Shown: in pieces, positions 27,470 through 36,944 of the stretch
Layout of the letters: every line of letters starts with the position of its first letter
How positions within the stretch are numbered: position 1 is the stretch's first letter
Assembly (NCBI RefSeq): GCF_947499705.1
Contig: NZ_CANMPJ010000001.1
Span: 531,501 to 595,500, forward strand
DNA from: an uncultured Erythrobacter sp.
GTDB lineage: Bacteria > Pseudomonadota > Alphaproteobacteria > Sphingomonadales > Sphingomonadaceae
DNA length: 64,000 nucleotides
Direction of reading: 5' to 3'
Notes under the pieces: generated by a model
What the model was told of the DNA's origin: nothing
Seen by the model: the letters and a program-made list of their open reading frames with translations, nothing else
Databases searched by the model: none
Made by a program: the position numbers and the translations under genes

Positions 27470-27748
27470 TCACTCTTCGCCAAACCCGTCTTCGATCATC
27501 GCGCCCAGTTGATCGAACGCGGCTTGGGCATCCGCGCCGCTTACGATCAATTCGATCGTGTCGCCCTTTGCTGCACCCAGCATCATGAGTCCGAGGATGG
27601 AGCCGCCCGCCGCTTCGTTGCCGTCTTTGGCAACACTCACTTTGGTGTCCCCGGACAGACTGGCGACCGCGCCGACGAACTTGGCGCTGGCTCGTGCATG
27701 AAGCCCGCGTTGATTGACGATTGTGATATGCCGGCGAAGCTCGCTCAT
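27470..27748 (-). CDS. HPr-family phosphocarrier protein
   Basis: 92 residues. H17 in NQRGLHARAS is the phosphorylation site from Enzyme I, and S50 in GGSILGLMML matches the HprK-targeted serine. Together with the EIIA upstream, HprK and RapZ nearby, it forms the regulatory PTS of alphaproteobacteria, which controls carbon/nitrogen responses without transporting sugar. Enzyme I is not in the window. The gene starts 8 bases after the EIIA stop. Confidence 0.93.
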   Translation of the reverse strand: MSELRRHITIVNQRGLHARASAKFVGAVASLSGDTKVSVAKDGNEAAGGSILGLMMLGAAKGDTIELIVSGADAQAAFDQLGAMIEDGFGEE

Positions 27749-27756
27749 CCGGGCGC

Positions 27757-28206
27757 TCAGCCTTTGCCGCCGGTGGACTTCGCCCCGGAGCTTTCTTTCG
27801 GACCACTGTCATTGCCGAGCAATTCGCTTGCGACCGTGATGTAATTGCGACCAGCCGTCTGCGCCGCCTCGACCGCTTCGACAACGCTCATCGATTTGCG
27901 CGCTCCGGCAAGGCGGATCAGCATTGGCAGGTTGATCCCCGCAATCACTTCAACGCGGCCCGTTTCGAGCAGCGAAATGGCGAGGTTGGAAGGCGTGCCG
28001 CCGAACAAATCGGTGAGCACAATCACACCGCTGCCAGCTTCGACGTCCTCGATCGCCTTTGCGATTTCGGCGCGTCGCAGCTCCATATCGTCATTCGGAC
28101 CGATGCAGACAGTCGCAACACCAGCCTGAGGGCCGACGACATGCTCCATCGCTTGCACGAACTGTTCGGCCAAGCGGCCATGAGTCACCAGGATCAATCC
28201 AATCAT
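27757..28206 (-). CDS. PTS EIIA component (mannose-type, regulatory)
   Basis: 149 residues of the EIIA-Man fold. H9 in LILVTHGRLAEQ is the predicted phospho-acceptor, and VIVLTDLFGGTPSNLAISLL is the family core. A disordered Gly/Ser/Lys tail ends the protein. No EIIB/C permease genes are nearby, so it most likely acts as a regulator downstream of HPr. It is followed directly by the HPr gene. Confidence 0.9.
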   Translation of the reverse strand: MIGLILVTHGRLAEQFVQAMEHVVGPQAGVATVCIGPNDDMELRRAEIAKAIEDVEAGSGVIVLTDLFGGTPSNLAISLLETGRVEVIAGINLPMLIRLAGARKSMSVVEAVEAAQTAGRNYITVASELLGNDSGPKESSGAKSTGGKG

Positions 28207-28275
28207 GTGTGAAATCAGGCCCGTTAGCTCAGTTAGCGCGACGAATTGCGAGGCGATCTGGGGTCGGTGACGGTG

Positions 28276-29187
28276 TCAGCGTCGTTCGCGTTCGAGTTCA
28301 TCGGCCGCGCGCGATCCCAGATTGCGGTGCCGGACAGTGGGCGAAAATCCGGCCTCGCGCAAGCCTTGGGCCATGCGCTCGGCGGTGAAGACCGAGCGGT
28401 GTCTCCCTCCGGTACATCCGAAAGCGACGTGGACGTATGATTTTCCCTGCGCTTGATACAGCGGCAGGAGCGCTAGCAGCAGATCGTGAATCTTCGAAAA
28501 TGACGGGGCAAAGCCGGGGTCGCGCGTTATGTGTTCGCCGACTGGAGCGTCCTGGCCGGTAAGCTCACGTAAGCCATCGACCCAATGCGGGTTGTCGAGA
28601 AAGCGCATGTCGAAAACAAGGTCTGCGAGCGGCGGCATGCCTCTGGCAAAACCGAAGCTGGAGATGGTCAGCGACAAGGCTGGTGAACTGGATTCCCCAA
28701 ACAGGTCGCGGACATGGCCTTGCAAGTCATTGGCGGACATGTCGCTGGTGTCGACCACTATATCGGCCCAGCGCCGCAGCGGTTCCAGCAACTCGCGTTC
28801 GGCGGAGATTCCTTCTCGCAGGGGTCGGTCTAGCGCCATTGGATGCCTGCGACGCGTCTCATTATAGCGCCGCTCGACTTCGCCTCCCGCGCAATCGAGG
28901 AACATGAACGTCACCTCGATATCTTGCCGGGTCGCCAAATCCTTCACGAGATCGATCATCTTGCCCGGAACAAAGCCCCGCGTCCGCGAATCGAATCCGA
29001 TGGCGAGACGGCTTTGCTGCCCGTCGCTTTGAACCAGCAGCCGCTTGAGCAGGCGGACGGGGAAGTTGTCGATGGTCTCCCAGCCAAGGTCTTCCAAAAC
29101 GTCGAGCGCGGTCGATTTTCCAGCGCCCGAAAGCCCGGTGACGAGCAGCACGCTTTGAGAGGCAGCAGAAGTTGGGACCGATTCCAT
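28276..29187 (-). CDS. rapZ: RNase adapter / nucleotide-binding protein RapZ
   Basis: 303 residues from the ATG at 29187 (open to a TTG at 29229). Walker A GLSGAGKST spans 18-26, followed by ALDVLEDLGWETIDNFPV; the C-terminal domain has SFGFARGMPPLADLVFDMRFLDNP and GCTGGRHRSVF. In enterobacteria RapZ guides RNase E to the GlmZ sRNA to control amino-sugar synthesis; the role in alphaproteobacteria is less clear. It lies between hprK and the EIIA gene, a conserved arrangement. Confidence 0.94.
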   Translation of the reverse strand: MESVPTSAASQSVLLVTGLSGAGKSTALDVLEDLGWETIDNFPVRLLKRLLVQSDGQQSRLAIGFDSRTRGFVPGKMIDLVKDLATRQDIEVTFMFLDCAGGEVERRYNETRRRHPMALDRPLREGISAERELLEPLRRWADIVVDTSDMSANDLQGHVRDLFGESSSPALSLTISSFGFARGMPPLADLVFDMRFLDNPHWVDGLRELTGQDAPVGEHITRDPGFAPSFSKIHDLLLALLPLYQAQGKSYVHVAFGCTGGRHRSVFTAERMAQGLREAGFSPTVRHRNLGSRAADELERERR

Positions 29188-29259
29188 GGAACGCGTTCTC
29201 GCGCTGCTAGGGTCCGAAGGGAAGGGCAATCTATGCAGTATGCACTGGTCGGTGGACGG

Positions 29260-29697
29260 TTAGTCGAAATTCAGTCCGTGTGTGCGGAGCGCGGCCTCCG
29301 CCCGAAGCGCGGGCGCGATTGTTCCCAGTGTGAAGCCAAGTGCTGGAATGGAAACGCCAAAAACCTCCCGCTGCATAGGTCTTTCAGGCAGCCGCTCGGC
29401 ATTCTCTTCCAGGTTTATAGTCAAAGCGATGGGTGTAGGCGGCGCCACATTCATTTCGAGCAGCCCCACATTTCGGACCTCAATCAACCCGCTCGTGTTG
29501 GGAGGAGGGGCCGCAAAGACGCGATTATTGCCGCGCTCAAGACTTACCCCGTCATCACCGATTAAGTCTGCGCCCCGATCAATCAATGCGAGAGCGAGGC
29601 TGGACTTGCCGCTTCCGGGAGGACCTTCGATTATCAGAGCGCGACCCTTTATCGCGACCACGCTTACACCGAGGAGCAGTTTCTTCGCGTCGCTCAC
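29260..29697 (-). CDS. hprK: HPr kinase/phosphorylase, short alphaproteobacterial form
   Basis: 145 residues from a GTG at 29697 that overlaps the sensor-kinase stop (GTGA); a TTG at 29724 is an alternative. Only the catalytic P-loop domain is present: GPPGSGKS (25-32) and GDDGVSLERG, with the Glu-rich region after LEMNVAPP. The N-terminal domain of the Firmicute enzyme is absent, as usual in alphaproteobacteria. It presumably phosphorylates Ser50 of the HPr encoded downstream. The coupling to chvG links envelope sensing to PTS regulation. Confidence 0.9.
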   Translation of the reverse strand: MSDAKKLLLGVSVVAIKGRALIIEGPPGSGKSSLALALIDRGADLIGDDGVSLERGNNRVFAAPPPNTSGLIEVRNVGLLEMNVAPPTPIALTINLEENAERLPERPMQREVFGVSIPALGFTLGTIAPALRAEAALRTHGLNFD

Positions 29698-31280
29698 GCT
29701 GCGGGCAGTCGGAATCGCAAGCAAGCGCCGGGTTCTCCGTCTGGCCGGGCCTCTGCCGTGAGAGAGCCATCATGCGCTTCGGCAATGGCGCGGGCGATGG
29801 CCAGACCGAGGCCAGAGTGATTGCCGAAATCCTCGGCATCGGGGCGCACCGAATGGAAACGATGGAACACTTTTTCGCGCGAATCCTCTGGAATCCCCGG
29901 TCCAGAATCGCACACAAGCAAAGTCACGCATTCGCCATCATTGTCGACGATCACTTCGATCGGCGCTTCGGGTGGTGAGAACGACACAGCATTGTCGAGC
30001 AGGTTCTCGACTACCCGCTCAAGCCGTGCGCCGACCCCCATTACATTGGCCGCAAACCCGCGTGCCTTGAGCTCGATCCGGTGGTCCTGGTTTTCAGCGC
30101 GATTTTCGCGGCTGCCGACGATTGCGTTCACTAGGTCCGACAGGTCGATACGCTCGAGGGTCGCGCGCGACATTTCAGAATCAATCCGGCTCGCGTCCGA
30201 TATCTCGCTGACCAACCGATCGATCCGGCGGACATCGTGGGTGGCGATCTGTTCGAGTTCGCGGCGAGTGTCGGCGTCTTTGACCTTGGGCAGCGATTCA
30301 ACCGCGCTGCGCAGACTGGCAAGCGGGTTCTTGATCTCGTGCGCGACATCGGCGGCGAAGCTATCGACCGCGTCGATCCGCTGGCGCAGGGCTGTGGTCA
30401 TATCCGACACAGCTCGGGCAAGCAGTCCAATCTCATCTCCGCGCGCCGGTAAGCGGGGCACCTCAACTTCACGTTCCCGGCCCTGACGAACCTTGACGGC
30501 TGCCGTTGCGAGCTGTCGCAGCGGGGTGACGATCGTGCGCGCGAGGAATAGCGAGAGCATTGCCGAGGCAAATAGAACAAGCATCACCCCGAGCCCGAGC
30601 GTGGAACGCGCGGACCGGACGCTTTCAGTGATATCCACGGCGTTGCGCACGGTGAGCAATGTCGCGCCGTTTAGGCCGACTGGCGCTGCAGCGGTGATCA
30701 CCGGTGTCCCATCTTGCCAATCATACAAGGTGATCTGGCTGACTTCTTCATCGCGTGCGCGCACCAATTCCGGCCAGGCATCGGCTTGTGTTGCTTCCGG
30801 CTCGACATAGTCCGGCACGGCCTCGGCGCTGACAATCGTATCAACCGTACGATCGAGCCAACGCGCGAATTGCTGGTCCCAAGTGTCATCGCTGATGTCG
30901 TCGAATTCGAAGGCGGGTTCATCGAGCGCGAAGCTGTCGGCCCACAGTAAACCTTCAGAGTCGAACATCCGCAACCGCATGCGCTGCTCTTTGCCGATTT
31001 GCACCAGCAAGGCTTCCTGACGTTCGCGTGAGGCGCCGGCGAGTGCTTCGGCTGTAATTTGCGCTTCGATCCGCGCCATCTTGAAGCGTTCATTGATGAG
31101 CTGCGTGCGGTAGCCGTCGAGGTAGAACAATCCGCCACCCAGCAATGCGAGCGGGAGGATATTCACGATCAGAATGCGAGCGGTAAGCGAAAAGCGTCCC
31201 ACGGGGCTCAGCTGCTCGCCGCCGCGCGCGACGATCGGTGCGTCGTCATCGGCGTTCGCTAGGTGCGAATTCTCAGACAT
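29694..31280 (-). CDS. chvG: Sensor histidine kinase, ChvG/ExoS type
   Basis: 528 residues. An N-terminal cytoplasmic tail, transmembrane helix 1 (about 35-55), a periplasmic sensor domain of about 200 residues, transmembrane helix 2, a HAMP domain ([18 protein letters not shown]), an H-box with the phospho-His in [20 protein letters not shown], and an ATPase domain with [10 protein letters not shown] and GPGIPED plus [14 protein letters not shown]. It pairs with the response regulator upstream; start and stop overlap by 8 bases. In rhizobia ChvG/ChvI answers acid and envelope stress. Confidence 0.92.
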   Translation of the reverse strand: MSENSHLANADDDAPIVARGGEQLSPVGRFSLTARILIVNILPLALLGGGLFYLDGYRTQLINERFKMARIEAQITAEALAGASRERQEALLVQIGKEQRMRLRMFDSEGLLWADSFALDEPAFEFDDISDDTWDQQFARWLDRTVDTIVSAEAVPDYVEPEATQADAWPELVRARDEEVSQITLYDWQDGTPVITAAAPVGLNGATLLTVRNAVDITESVRSARSTLGLGVMLVLFASAMLSLFLARTIVTPLRQLATAAVKVRQGREREVEVPRLPARGDEIGLLARAVSDMTTALRQRIDAVDSFAADVAHEIKNPLASLRSAVESLPKVKDADTRRELEQIATHDVRRIDRLVSEISDASRIDSEMSRATLERIDLSDLVNAIVGSRENRAENQDHRIELKARGFAANVMGVGARLERVVENLLDNAVSFSPPEAPIEVIVDNDGECVTLLVCDSGPGIPEDSREKVFHRFHSVRPDAEDFGNHSGLGLAIARAIAEAHDGSLTAEARPDGEPGACLRFRLPAA

Positions 31281-32022
31281 CGTTGAAGCTGTAGCCCGCC
31301 CCGTAAAGCGTATCGATCGCACCGAATTCGGGATCGACCACGCGGAACTTGCGTCGCATCCGCTTGATGTGACTGTCGACCGTGCGATCATCGACGAACA
31401 CATCGTCTGGGTAAGCAGCGTCCATTAGCTGGTTGCGGCTTTTGATCACGCCAGGACGGGCGGCGAGTGCTTCGAGGATCAGGAACTCAGTCACGGTCAA
31501 GCTGACTGGCCTGTCATTCCAAGTCACGTGATGGCGTGCAGGGTCCATATATAGGCGTCCGCGATCAATGCTCGGATGGACGGGCTCAATCTCTCCCGGC
31601 TCTGCACCAAAGTCTCGTCCCGGATCAGCGCGTCGCAGGATGGCCCGAATGCGCGCCAACAACAGGCGTAGACTGAACGGCTTCGCAATGTAGTCGTCTG
31701 CGCCCAGTTCAAGTCCCGCCTCTTCGTCGGCCTCGTCATCCTTGCTGGTCAGAAAGATCACCGGCAGCGGAGAGTGATCGCGAACCCGGCGGAGCAGCTC
31801 CATTCCGTCCATCTTGGGCATCTTGATGTCGAATACTGCGAGGTCCGGTGGGTTCTCGAGTAGCGCCTTCAAAGCCGTCTCCCCGTCGGAATAGAGGCGT
31901 GTGACAAACCCCTCCGCCTGAAGCGCAATGGACACGGTTGTCAGGATGTTGCGATCATCATCGACCAACGCGATCACGACCGCATCATTCCGGTCTTTCG
32001 TGTCTGACTGTGTATCCGCCAT
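31273..32022 (-). CDS. chvI: OmpR-family response regulator, ChvI type
   Basis: 249 residues. The receiver domain has an acidic pocket (DDDR at 21-24), phospho-acceptor D65 in [13 protein letters not shown], and the conserved Thr/Lys (FLTSKDD, IAKPFS). The C-terminal winged helix ([18 protein letters not shown] and [16 protein letters not shown]) is of the OmpR class. The frame is open 67 codons upstream, but the ATG at 32022 starts at the family position. It is divergent from pckA. Confidence 0.94.
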   Translation of the reverse strand: MADTQSDTKDRNDAVVIALVDDDRNILTTVSIALQAEGFVTRLYSDGETALKALLENPPDLAVFDIKMPKMDGMELLRRVRDHSPLPVIFLTSKDDEADEEAGLELGADDYIAKPFSLRLLLARIRAILRRADPGRDFGAEPGEIEPVHPSIDRGRLYMDPARHHVTWNDRPVSLTVTEFLILEALAARPGVIKSRNQLMDAAYPDDVFVDDRTVDSHIKRMRRKFRVVDPEFGAIDTLYGAGYSFNDV

Positions 32023-32227
32023 TGCGGCACTTTCCTCCCGGGATTGAACCTTCGATACGACTAGCGGCATGATCGCGCAGAAACAACGCATCGCAGGAAC
32101 GCCGCGGCGCAAGGTAGCCAGCTTTCCCGATGATTCCTGCCGGGTAGGTTTGACGGAATCGGGACGTGTGGATATGCGGGCACGGCTTGGGATCAAGTGT
32201 GATTTGAGCCGCGATTTGCCCATATGT

Positions 32228-32239
32228 GCATACGTATGC
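32228..32239. promoter_or_regulatory. Perfect 12-bp palindrome between chvI and pckA
   Basis: GCATACGTATGC is perfectly self-complementary and sits about 205 bases before chvI and 69 bases before the pckA start codon. It is a candidate operator for pckA control. Which regulator, ChvI or another, would use it cannot be told from sequence. Confidence 0.35.
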
Positions 32240-32307
32240 GTATTCCGGTATTAAGCGCGCCAAATCCCTCATTTACTGATTCGCCAATCGGCTCAGGAGA
32301 TCCAAAT

Positions 32308-33924
32308 TTGACCCCCCTTGCTCATCCATTGCCCGCTCAGGGAATCGAAACCCGGGCCACTATTCACGCCAATCTGGGAACGCCCGCGCTGGTTGAGGCA
32401 TCGCTCGCCGCGGATGAAGGTGCGCTGTCTAGGCATGGCGCTCTAGTAGTGGAAACGGGTGCGCATACGGGGCGCAGTGCGAAGGACAAGTTCATCGTCC
32501 GCGATGAGACGACCGAAGACACGGTGTGGTGGGGCAAGGTCAATGTTCCGATGACGCCCGATCACTTCGCCAACCTCAAGGAAGATTTTCTGAAGGCAGT
32601 CGGCGACAAGGAAACGCTGTACGTTGCCGACCTGTTTGGTGGTTCGCAGCCGGAGCACCGCGTGAATGTGCGCGTGATCAACGAGCTGGCTTGGCACAAC
32701 CTGTTCATCCGCACGCTGCTCGTGCGCCCGACCACCGACGAGCTGGCAGGTTTTGCGCCGGAATACACCATCATCGACCTGCCAAGCTTCCGCGCCGATC
32801 CGGAGCGACACGGCACGCGCAGCGAGACGGTGATCGCAGTCAACTTCTCCGAGAAACTGATCCTGATCGGCGGCACCAAGTATGCCGGTGAAATGAAAAA
32901 GAGCGTCTTCGGCATCCTCAATTACCTGCTGCCGACCAAAGGCGTGATGCCGATGCACTGCTCGGCGAATATCGGCGCGGACAACAAGACGGCCGTGTTC
33001 TTCGGCCTTTCGGGCACTGGTAAGACCACGCTCAGCGCCGATGCCTCGCGCACGCTGATTGGTGATGACGAGCACGGATGGTCGGACACGGCAGTCTTCA
33101 ACTTCGAAGGCGGCTGCTACGCCAAGATGATCCGCCTCAGTGAAGAGGCTGAGCCCGAGATTTACGCCACCACGCGCCGTTTCGGCACGGTGCTCGAGAA
33201 TGTCGTGATGGACCCGGCCACCCGCGAACTCGATTTCGACGACAACTCGCTCGCCGAGAATACGCGCGGGGCCTATCCGATCGACTACATTCCCAACACC
33301 AGCGAGGACAATCTCGGCCCGGTCCCGGCTAATGTCGTAATGCTCACCGCCGATGCGTTTGGCGTGTTACCTCCGATTGCGCGGTTGACGCCGGAGCAGG
33401 CGATGTATCACTTCCTGTCGGGTTACACCGCCAAGGTCGCTGGCACCGAGATCGGCGTGACCGAGCCGGAAGCGACCTTCAGCACCTGTTTCGGCGCGCC
33501 GTTCATGCCGCGCCACCCAAGCGTCTATGGCAACCTCCTCAAAGAGCGCATCGCCAAGGGACAGGTGCAGTGCTGGCTGCTCAACACTGGCTGGACCGGC
33601 GGCAAATACGGTGTCGGCAACCGCATGCCGATCAAGGCGACCCGCGCGCTGCTTAACGCTGCGCTCGATGGCAATCTTGAGAATGTCGAATACCGCAAGG
33701 ACGACAATTTTGGTTTCGACGTTCCTGTCCATGTGCCGGTGCTCGCCGAGCAAGGCATCGACCAGACCATCCTCGACCCGCGCCGCACTTGGGCTGACAA
33801 GGCTGGCTACGATGAAACCGCGAGCAAGCTTGTGCAGCTGTTCATCGACAACTTCGCCGAATTCGAAGCGCATGTCGATGAAGGCGTCCGGCAGGCAGCC
33901 CCGGCCAATGTTGTGGCTGCCTGA
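32308..33924 (+). CDS. pckA: Phosphoenolpyruvate carboxykinase (ATP)
   Basis: Converts oxaloacetate and ATP to PEP, the entry to gluconeogenesis. 538 residues: phosphate-binding P-loop [13 protein letters not shown], the kinase-2-like [18 protein letters not shown], and the Arg/Lys-rich substrate site ([11 protein letters not shown]). The start is chosen as TTG at 32308 because AGGAG lies 8 bases upstream and this is where family homology begins; the frame is open 28 codons further to an ATG at 32224. A strong terminator follows. Confidence 0.95.
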   Translation: MTPLAHPLPAQGIETRATIHANLGTPALVEASLAADEGALSRHGALVVETGAHTGRSAKDKFIVRDETTEDTVWWGKVNVPMTPDHFANLKEDFLKAVGDKETLYVADLFGGSQPEHRVNVRVINELAWHNLFIRTLLVRPTTDELAGFAPEYTIIDLPSFRADPERHGTRSETVIAVNFSEKLILIGGTKYAGEMKKSVFGILNYLLPTKGVMPMHCSANIGADNKTAVFFGLSGTGKTTLSADASRTLIGDDEHGWSDTAVFNFEGGCYAKMIRLSEEAEPEIYATTRRFGTVLENVVMDPATRELDFDDNSLAENTRGAYPIDYIPNTSEDNLGPVPANVVMLTADAFGVLPPIARLTPEQAMYHFLSGYTAKVAGTEIGVTEPEATFSTCFGAPFMPRHPSVYGNLLKERIAKGQVQCWLLNTGWTGGKYGVGNRMPIKATRALLNAALDGNLENVEYRKDDNFGFDVPVHVPVLAEQGIDQTILDPRRTWADKAGYDETASKLVQLFIDNFAEFEAHVDEGVRQAAPANVVAA

Positions 33925-33950
33925 CACACAATTTTACAGTTGGAGAGGAG

Positions 33951-33994
33951 GGCCCCGCCCGGTCAGCGAGCCGGAGCGGGGCCTTTTCTTTTTC
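33951..33994 (+). terminator. Intrinsic terminator after pckA
   Basis: GGCCCCGC (33951-33958) pairs with GCGGGGCC (33976-33983), followed immediately by a T-rich run (TTTTCTTTTT). It is a textbook Rho-independent terminator 27 bases after the pckA stop. Confidence 0.9.
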
Positions 33995-34061
33995 GGCCTT
34001 TGCGACCACACTCTGCGCAATAGATTCGCGTAGAATTGAAACAACAGAAGGGACGCACTCA

Positions 34062-34427
34062 ATGAGCATGCTCGACGGAATTCTGAAGCAGGTTGCCGGT
34101 TCACCGGACACAGTCGCAAGTCTGGCTGAAAAGGTCGGTATCGATCCTTCGATGGTCGAAAAGGGCCTGGCCGCCTTGGGTCAGTCGCAACCGGAAGATG
34201 GCGACACTGTAGAACTCGCCGCGCAGAAGACGGGCATGGACGCAGGCGCGCTCGGTTCGATCATGGAACAGATGGGCGGCGAAGGCGCGCTCGGCAGCTT
34301 TGCAGGCATGGCCGACGCTGGCGAAGGCGGCCTTGGCGGTATCATGTCGATGCTCGACCGCGATGGCGACGGCAATGCGATGGACGATATTGCCGGTATG
34401 GCATCGGGCCTGTTCGGCAAGAAATAA
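34062..34427 (+). CDS. Small Gly/Met-rich protein, unknown function
   Basis: 121 residues. The N-terminal half is helical (ILKQVAGSPDTVASLAEKVGIDP), resembling the start of DUF937 repeats. The C-terminal half is rich in Gly, Met and Asp, with an EF-hand-like loop DRDGDGNAMDDI. No signal peptide is seen. It lies just upstream of a DUF937 protein gene and shares its composition, so the two are probably co-transcribed and related. The function is unknown. Confidence 0.7.
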   Translation: MSMLDGILKQVAGSPDTVASLAEKVGIDPSMVEKGLAALGQSQPEDGDTVELAAQKTGMDAGALGSIMEQMGGEGALGSFAGMADAGEGGLGGIMSMLDRDGDGNAMDDIAGMASGLFGKK

Positions 34428-34465
34428 GCCGCGCCAACACACTTGATATCGGGGAGGGATAGGCG

Positions 34466-34996
34466 ATGAGCCTTGCACGGATGTTGCAGCAGTCTGGCGC
34501 GATCGGCGCCATGGCCAAGGAACTTGGGATTGACGAGCAAACGGCTGGCACAGCCGCTGGCGCGCTCCTCCCCGCTATCGTCGCCGGCTTCGGTCGCAGT
34601 GCAACGGGCGGCAGCGCCACGCCTGATCCGATGGGCGGGCTCGGCGGACTTGCCGGTGCAATCCTCGGCGGCGGCGGAGGAGGCGGCGGTCTTGGCGGCG
34701 GCCTGCTCGATGCGGTGCTCGGAACCAGCCCGACCCCGACTCAGCCTGGCAACGATATTCTCGGCAATATCTTTGGCAGCAAGGATGTGAGCCGCTCGGT
34801 TGCAGGCGAAGTCTCTGCGCTGACTGGCCTCGATGAAGGTCTGCTCAAGAAGATGCTGCCTATCCTGGCCATGGCGGTCGCCGGATATATGGCCAAGCAG
34901 GCGACCGGCGGCGGTGCTTCGAGCGGCGGTCAAGGCGGGGGCGGTGCTCTCGGCGGTATCCTCGGTTCAATCGTCTCCGGAATGATGTCGCGCTGA
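34466..34996 (+). CDS. DUF937-domain protein
   Basis: 176 residues. An N-terminal DUF937 unit (MLQQSGAIGAMAKELGIDEQ, ALLPAIVAGFGR), a Gly-rich linker with long Gly runs (about 50-80), a second unit (ISAEVSALTGLDEGLLKKMLPILAM type, about 108-145) and a Gly-rich tail. DUF937 proteins are small, often abundant proteins of unknown role. A GGGGAGGG ribosome site precedes the ATG. Confidence 0.8.
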   Translation: MSLARMLQQSGAIGAMAKELGIDEQTAGTAAGALLPAIVAGFGRSATGGSATPDPMGGLGGLAGAILGGGGGGGGLGGGLLDAVLGTSPTPTQPGNDILGNIFGSKDVSRSVAGEVSALTGLDEGLLKKMLPILAMAVAGYMAKQATGGGASSGGQGGGGALGGILGSIVSGMMSR

Positions 34997-35025
34997 ACAT
35001 CAGTGCTGCGGTCGCAGGCTGGTTG

Positions 35026-35160
35026 AAGTTGACACAAATGACACTGTGTCAACCGCTCCTTTCGAAGGCAAGATACTGTTATTAAATGGAAATTGATAGA
35101 TTGGTGAAGTTGACACTTCTCCAACTCGGTTCCGTATTCCAGTTCACAGATTGAAAGAGC
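35026..35160 (-). repeat. 135-bp dispersed element, copy B
   Basis: The reverse complement of this stretch begins GCTCTTTCA, has AGTGTCAACTTC in the middle, and ends TGTCATTTGTGTCAACTT. The block order, spacings and 135-bp length are exactly those of copy A at 26513-26647. It fills most of the 218-base gap between the convergent DUF937 and peptidase-like genes. Confidence 0.75.
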
Positions 35161-35214
35161 CGAGAAGAACCTAACCGGCACTCGCCGTGTAGGAAAATCT
35201 CGCGCAGATTTTCG

Positions 35215-36771
35215 TCATTCGGTCAGGAAGTATCCTGAGATCGCGCTTTGCAACTCGATCGGCTGACCTTCCGGCTTGTCCGACAAGAAAGCGAGCAGTC
35301 CGCGCACCTGTTCGGCCTTTTCCCCGCCATGAGGATTGCTCGCGAGTGGCTGAAGGGCTGCGCGTGCATCGGCAATCCTTCCATCATTCATATGGATCAT
35401 GCCGGTGATCAGCCAGAGTTCCTGATCGAATGGCGCGAGTTCGGCGGCGCGAAAGAATGCGGCTTTGGCCTCGGCGCTCGGCACGGCACCGCGCTCTGCA
35501 TAAGCTCGGTAGGTGTAGATCAATGGCGTGATATGGTCGCCTTCGATTGCCTCGAGCGCCGTCAATGGCTCCATTGCCCGCGCATAGGCCGCGTCCTTTT
35601 CAGCTTGGTCCGACGGCGCGCGAGCCTGCCGAAATCTGGCTAGTCCTGCATAAACGTAGGCGTCGCGTTGGGCCGGATCGAGGGCAATAGCTTCGTCGGC
35701 TGCAGCGATGGCGGCTTCGTCTCTGCGTGCACCATATTCAGCTTTGGCCAGAATCGTCAGTATGCCCGCTCGACCGGGATGACTTGCAGCGACGCTTCGC
35801 GCTTCCTTTGCCAGTTTCTCGGCCTGATCTGCGTCTACGCCGCGGTCCAGCGGTATGCGGACCCCCATCATCTCTTGCTCGGCAGGTTCGAGGCGACGTA
35901 GTTCCACCGGACTGATGGTGATTTCGTCCGGCTTCACGTGGAAACTCCTGCGATTTCGATCACGAAAATGCCGATTAAGCTGTCGTTCGAGCACGCCCAG
36001 ATCGCCAAACGCGTCTTGTGCCGCATCGAGCGAGGATTTCCCTTTCAGCACCTGAAGCCAATACTCGCGCAATTGACCACTGCGTTCTTCGGACGTCGAC
36101 AGGTAGTGGTAGAGGAGCCAGCTACGCCCGTAGAATGACGCCTTCGACTTAACAGCACGGCTGTTCAGTCTGGGCCAATCCAGATCGAGCAGCTCCCGTA
36201 CGGACGTCATCTCGTCCTCTTTCCAGAAGATCGTAAAGTCCCGGCGGGATGAGGGGAGACCCAGATAGACCGAACCATCGTCGCGAAAGAATGCGGCGGA
36301 GAAGAACTCTGCTGCGCCTTCATTCATCCATAGCGGCATGGCGAACCTGTCGGTCGAACTTAGAAAGTGATGGGCGTATTCGTGCAGCAAAACGACGGTC
36401 GAAAGGTCGGGATAGCCATCCTTGTTCTTGATATCCTGCACAAACGCCACACTGCCTTCGGCGCGCGGAATGTAGAAGCCTTCAATCCCGCTTGCACCGG
36501 CCAGTCTTCGCACGTCCGCACCGGATCCGACCGCATAGACCGTGACGCGGTTTGATGGGCTGGGTGTGGCAAGATCGCGCCCGGTAAACCGCTCGAGAGC
36601 GCTGTGATAACGCTCCAGATTCTCAGCGTATAGGCGAACCTCGGCCTCGCTGCTGTCAGCGTAGATCACGAAATGATCGAAGGATGCCTCATACCATTCT
36701 GCGCGCGCGGGAGAATGGACCAGCAACATGGCGACCGCCAGAAACAAGACGGATTGGATCCGTGGAATCAT
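35215..36771 (-). CDS. Exported gluzincin-type peptidase with TPR region (paralogue 1)
   Basis: 518 residues. The signal peptide (1-24, ending Ala-Arg-Ala) is followed by a domain with a zinc-peptidase motif: H130-E131-x2-H134 (LLHEYAHHF), and a downstream Glu at 151 in WMNEGAAEFF that fits the third ligand of gluzincins. The C-terminal half (about 310-500) is helical with TPR-like repeats (ADEAIALDPAQRDAYVYAGLA). It is probably periplasmic. A tandem paralogue lies directly upstream. The substrate is unknown. Confidence 0.82.
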   Translation of the reverse strand: MIPRIQSVLFLAVAMLLVHSPARAEWYEASFDHFVIYADSSEAEVRLYAENLERYHSALERFTGRDLATPSPSNRVTVYAVGSGADVRRLAGASGIEGFYIPRAEGSVAFVQDIKNKDGYPDLSTVVLLHEYAHHFLSSTDRFAMPLWMNEGAAEFFSAAFFRDDGSVYLGLPSSRRDFTIFWKEDEMTSVRELLDLDWPRLNSRAVKSKASFYGRSWLLYHYLSTSEERSGQLREYWLQVLKGKSSLDAAQDAFGDLGVLERQLNRHFRDRNRRSFHVKPDEITISPVELRRLEPAEQEMMGVRIPLDRGVDADQAEKLAKEARSVAASHPGRAGILTILAKAEYGARRDEAAIAAADEAIALDPAQRDAYVYAGLARFRQARAPSDQAEKDAAYARAMEPLTALEAIEGDHITPLIYTYRAYAERGAVPSAEAKAAFFRAAELAPFDQELWLITGMIHMNDGRIADARAALQPLASNPHGGEKAEQVRGLLAFLSDKPEGQPIELQSAISGYFLTE

Positions 36772-36944
36772 GATGTGCGCGTCCCCAACGTGATGCCTGC
36801 GACCGCATCACCAAGGGTAAGTTATATTCGAAATCAGCGGCTTGGCTAGACCGTGATTGTCAAACGGCGGTTCAATCCGAACTTACCAGCGCGAAGCAGA
36901 CGGCAGGCAGCTTTGTGATGAATTCAGCCATTCAGACCAAACCA

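Noticed and set aside
28221-28250. tRNA-like D-arm sequence (CCGTTAGCTCAGTTAGCGC) in the gap between rapZ and the EIIA gene
   Set aside because: Only the D-arm pattern is present; no matching acceptor, anticodon or T arm can be folded around it, so it is not a tRNA gene and is probably chance.
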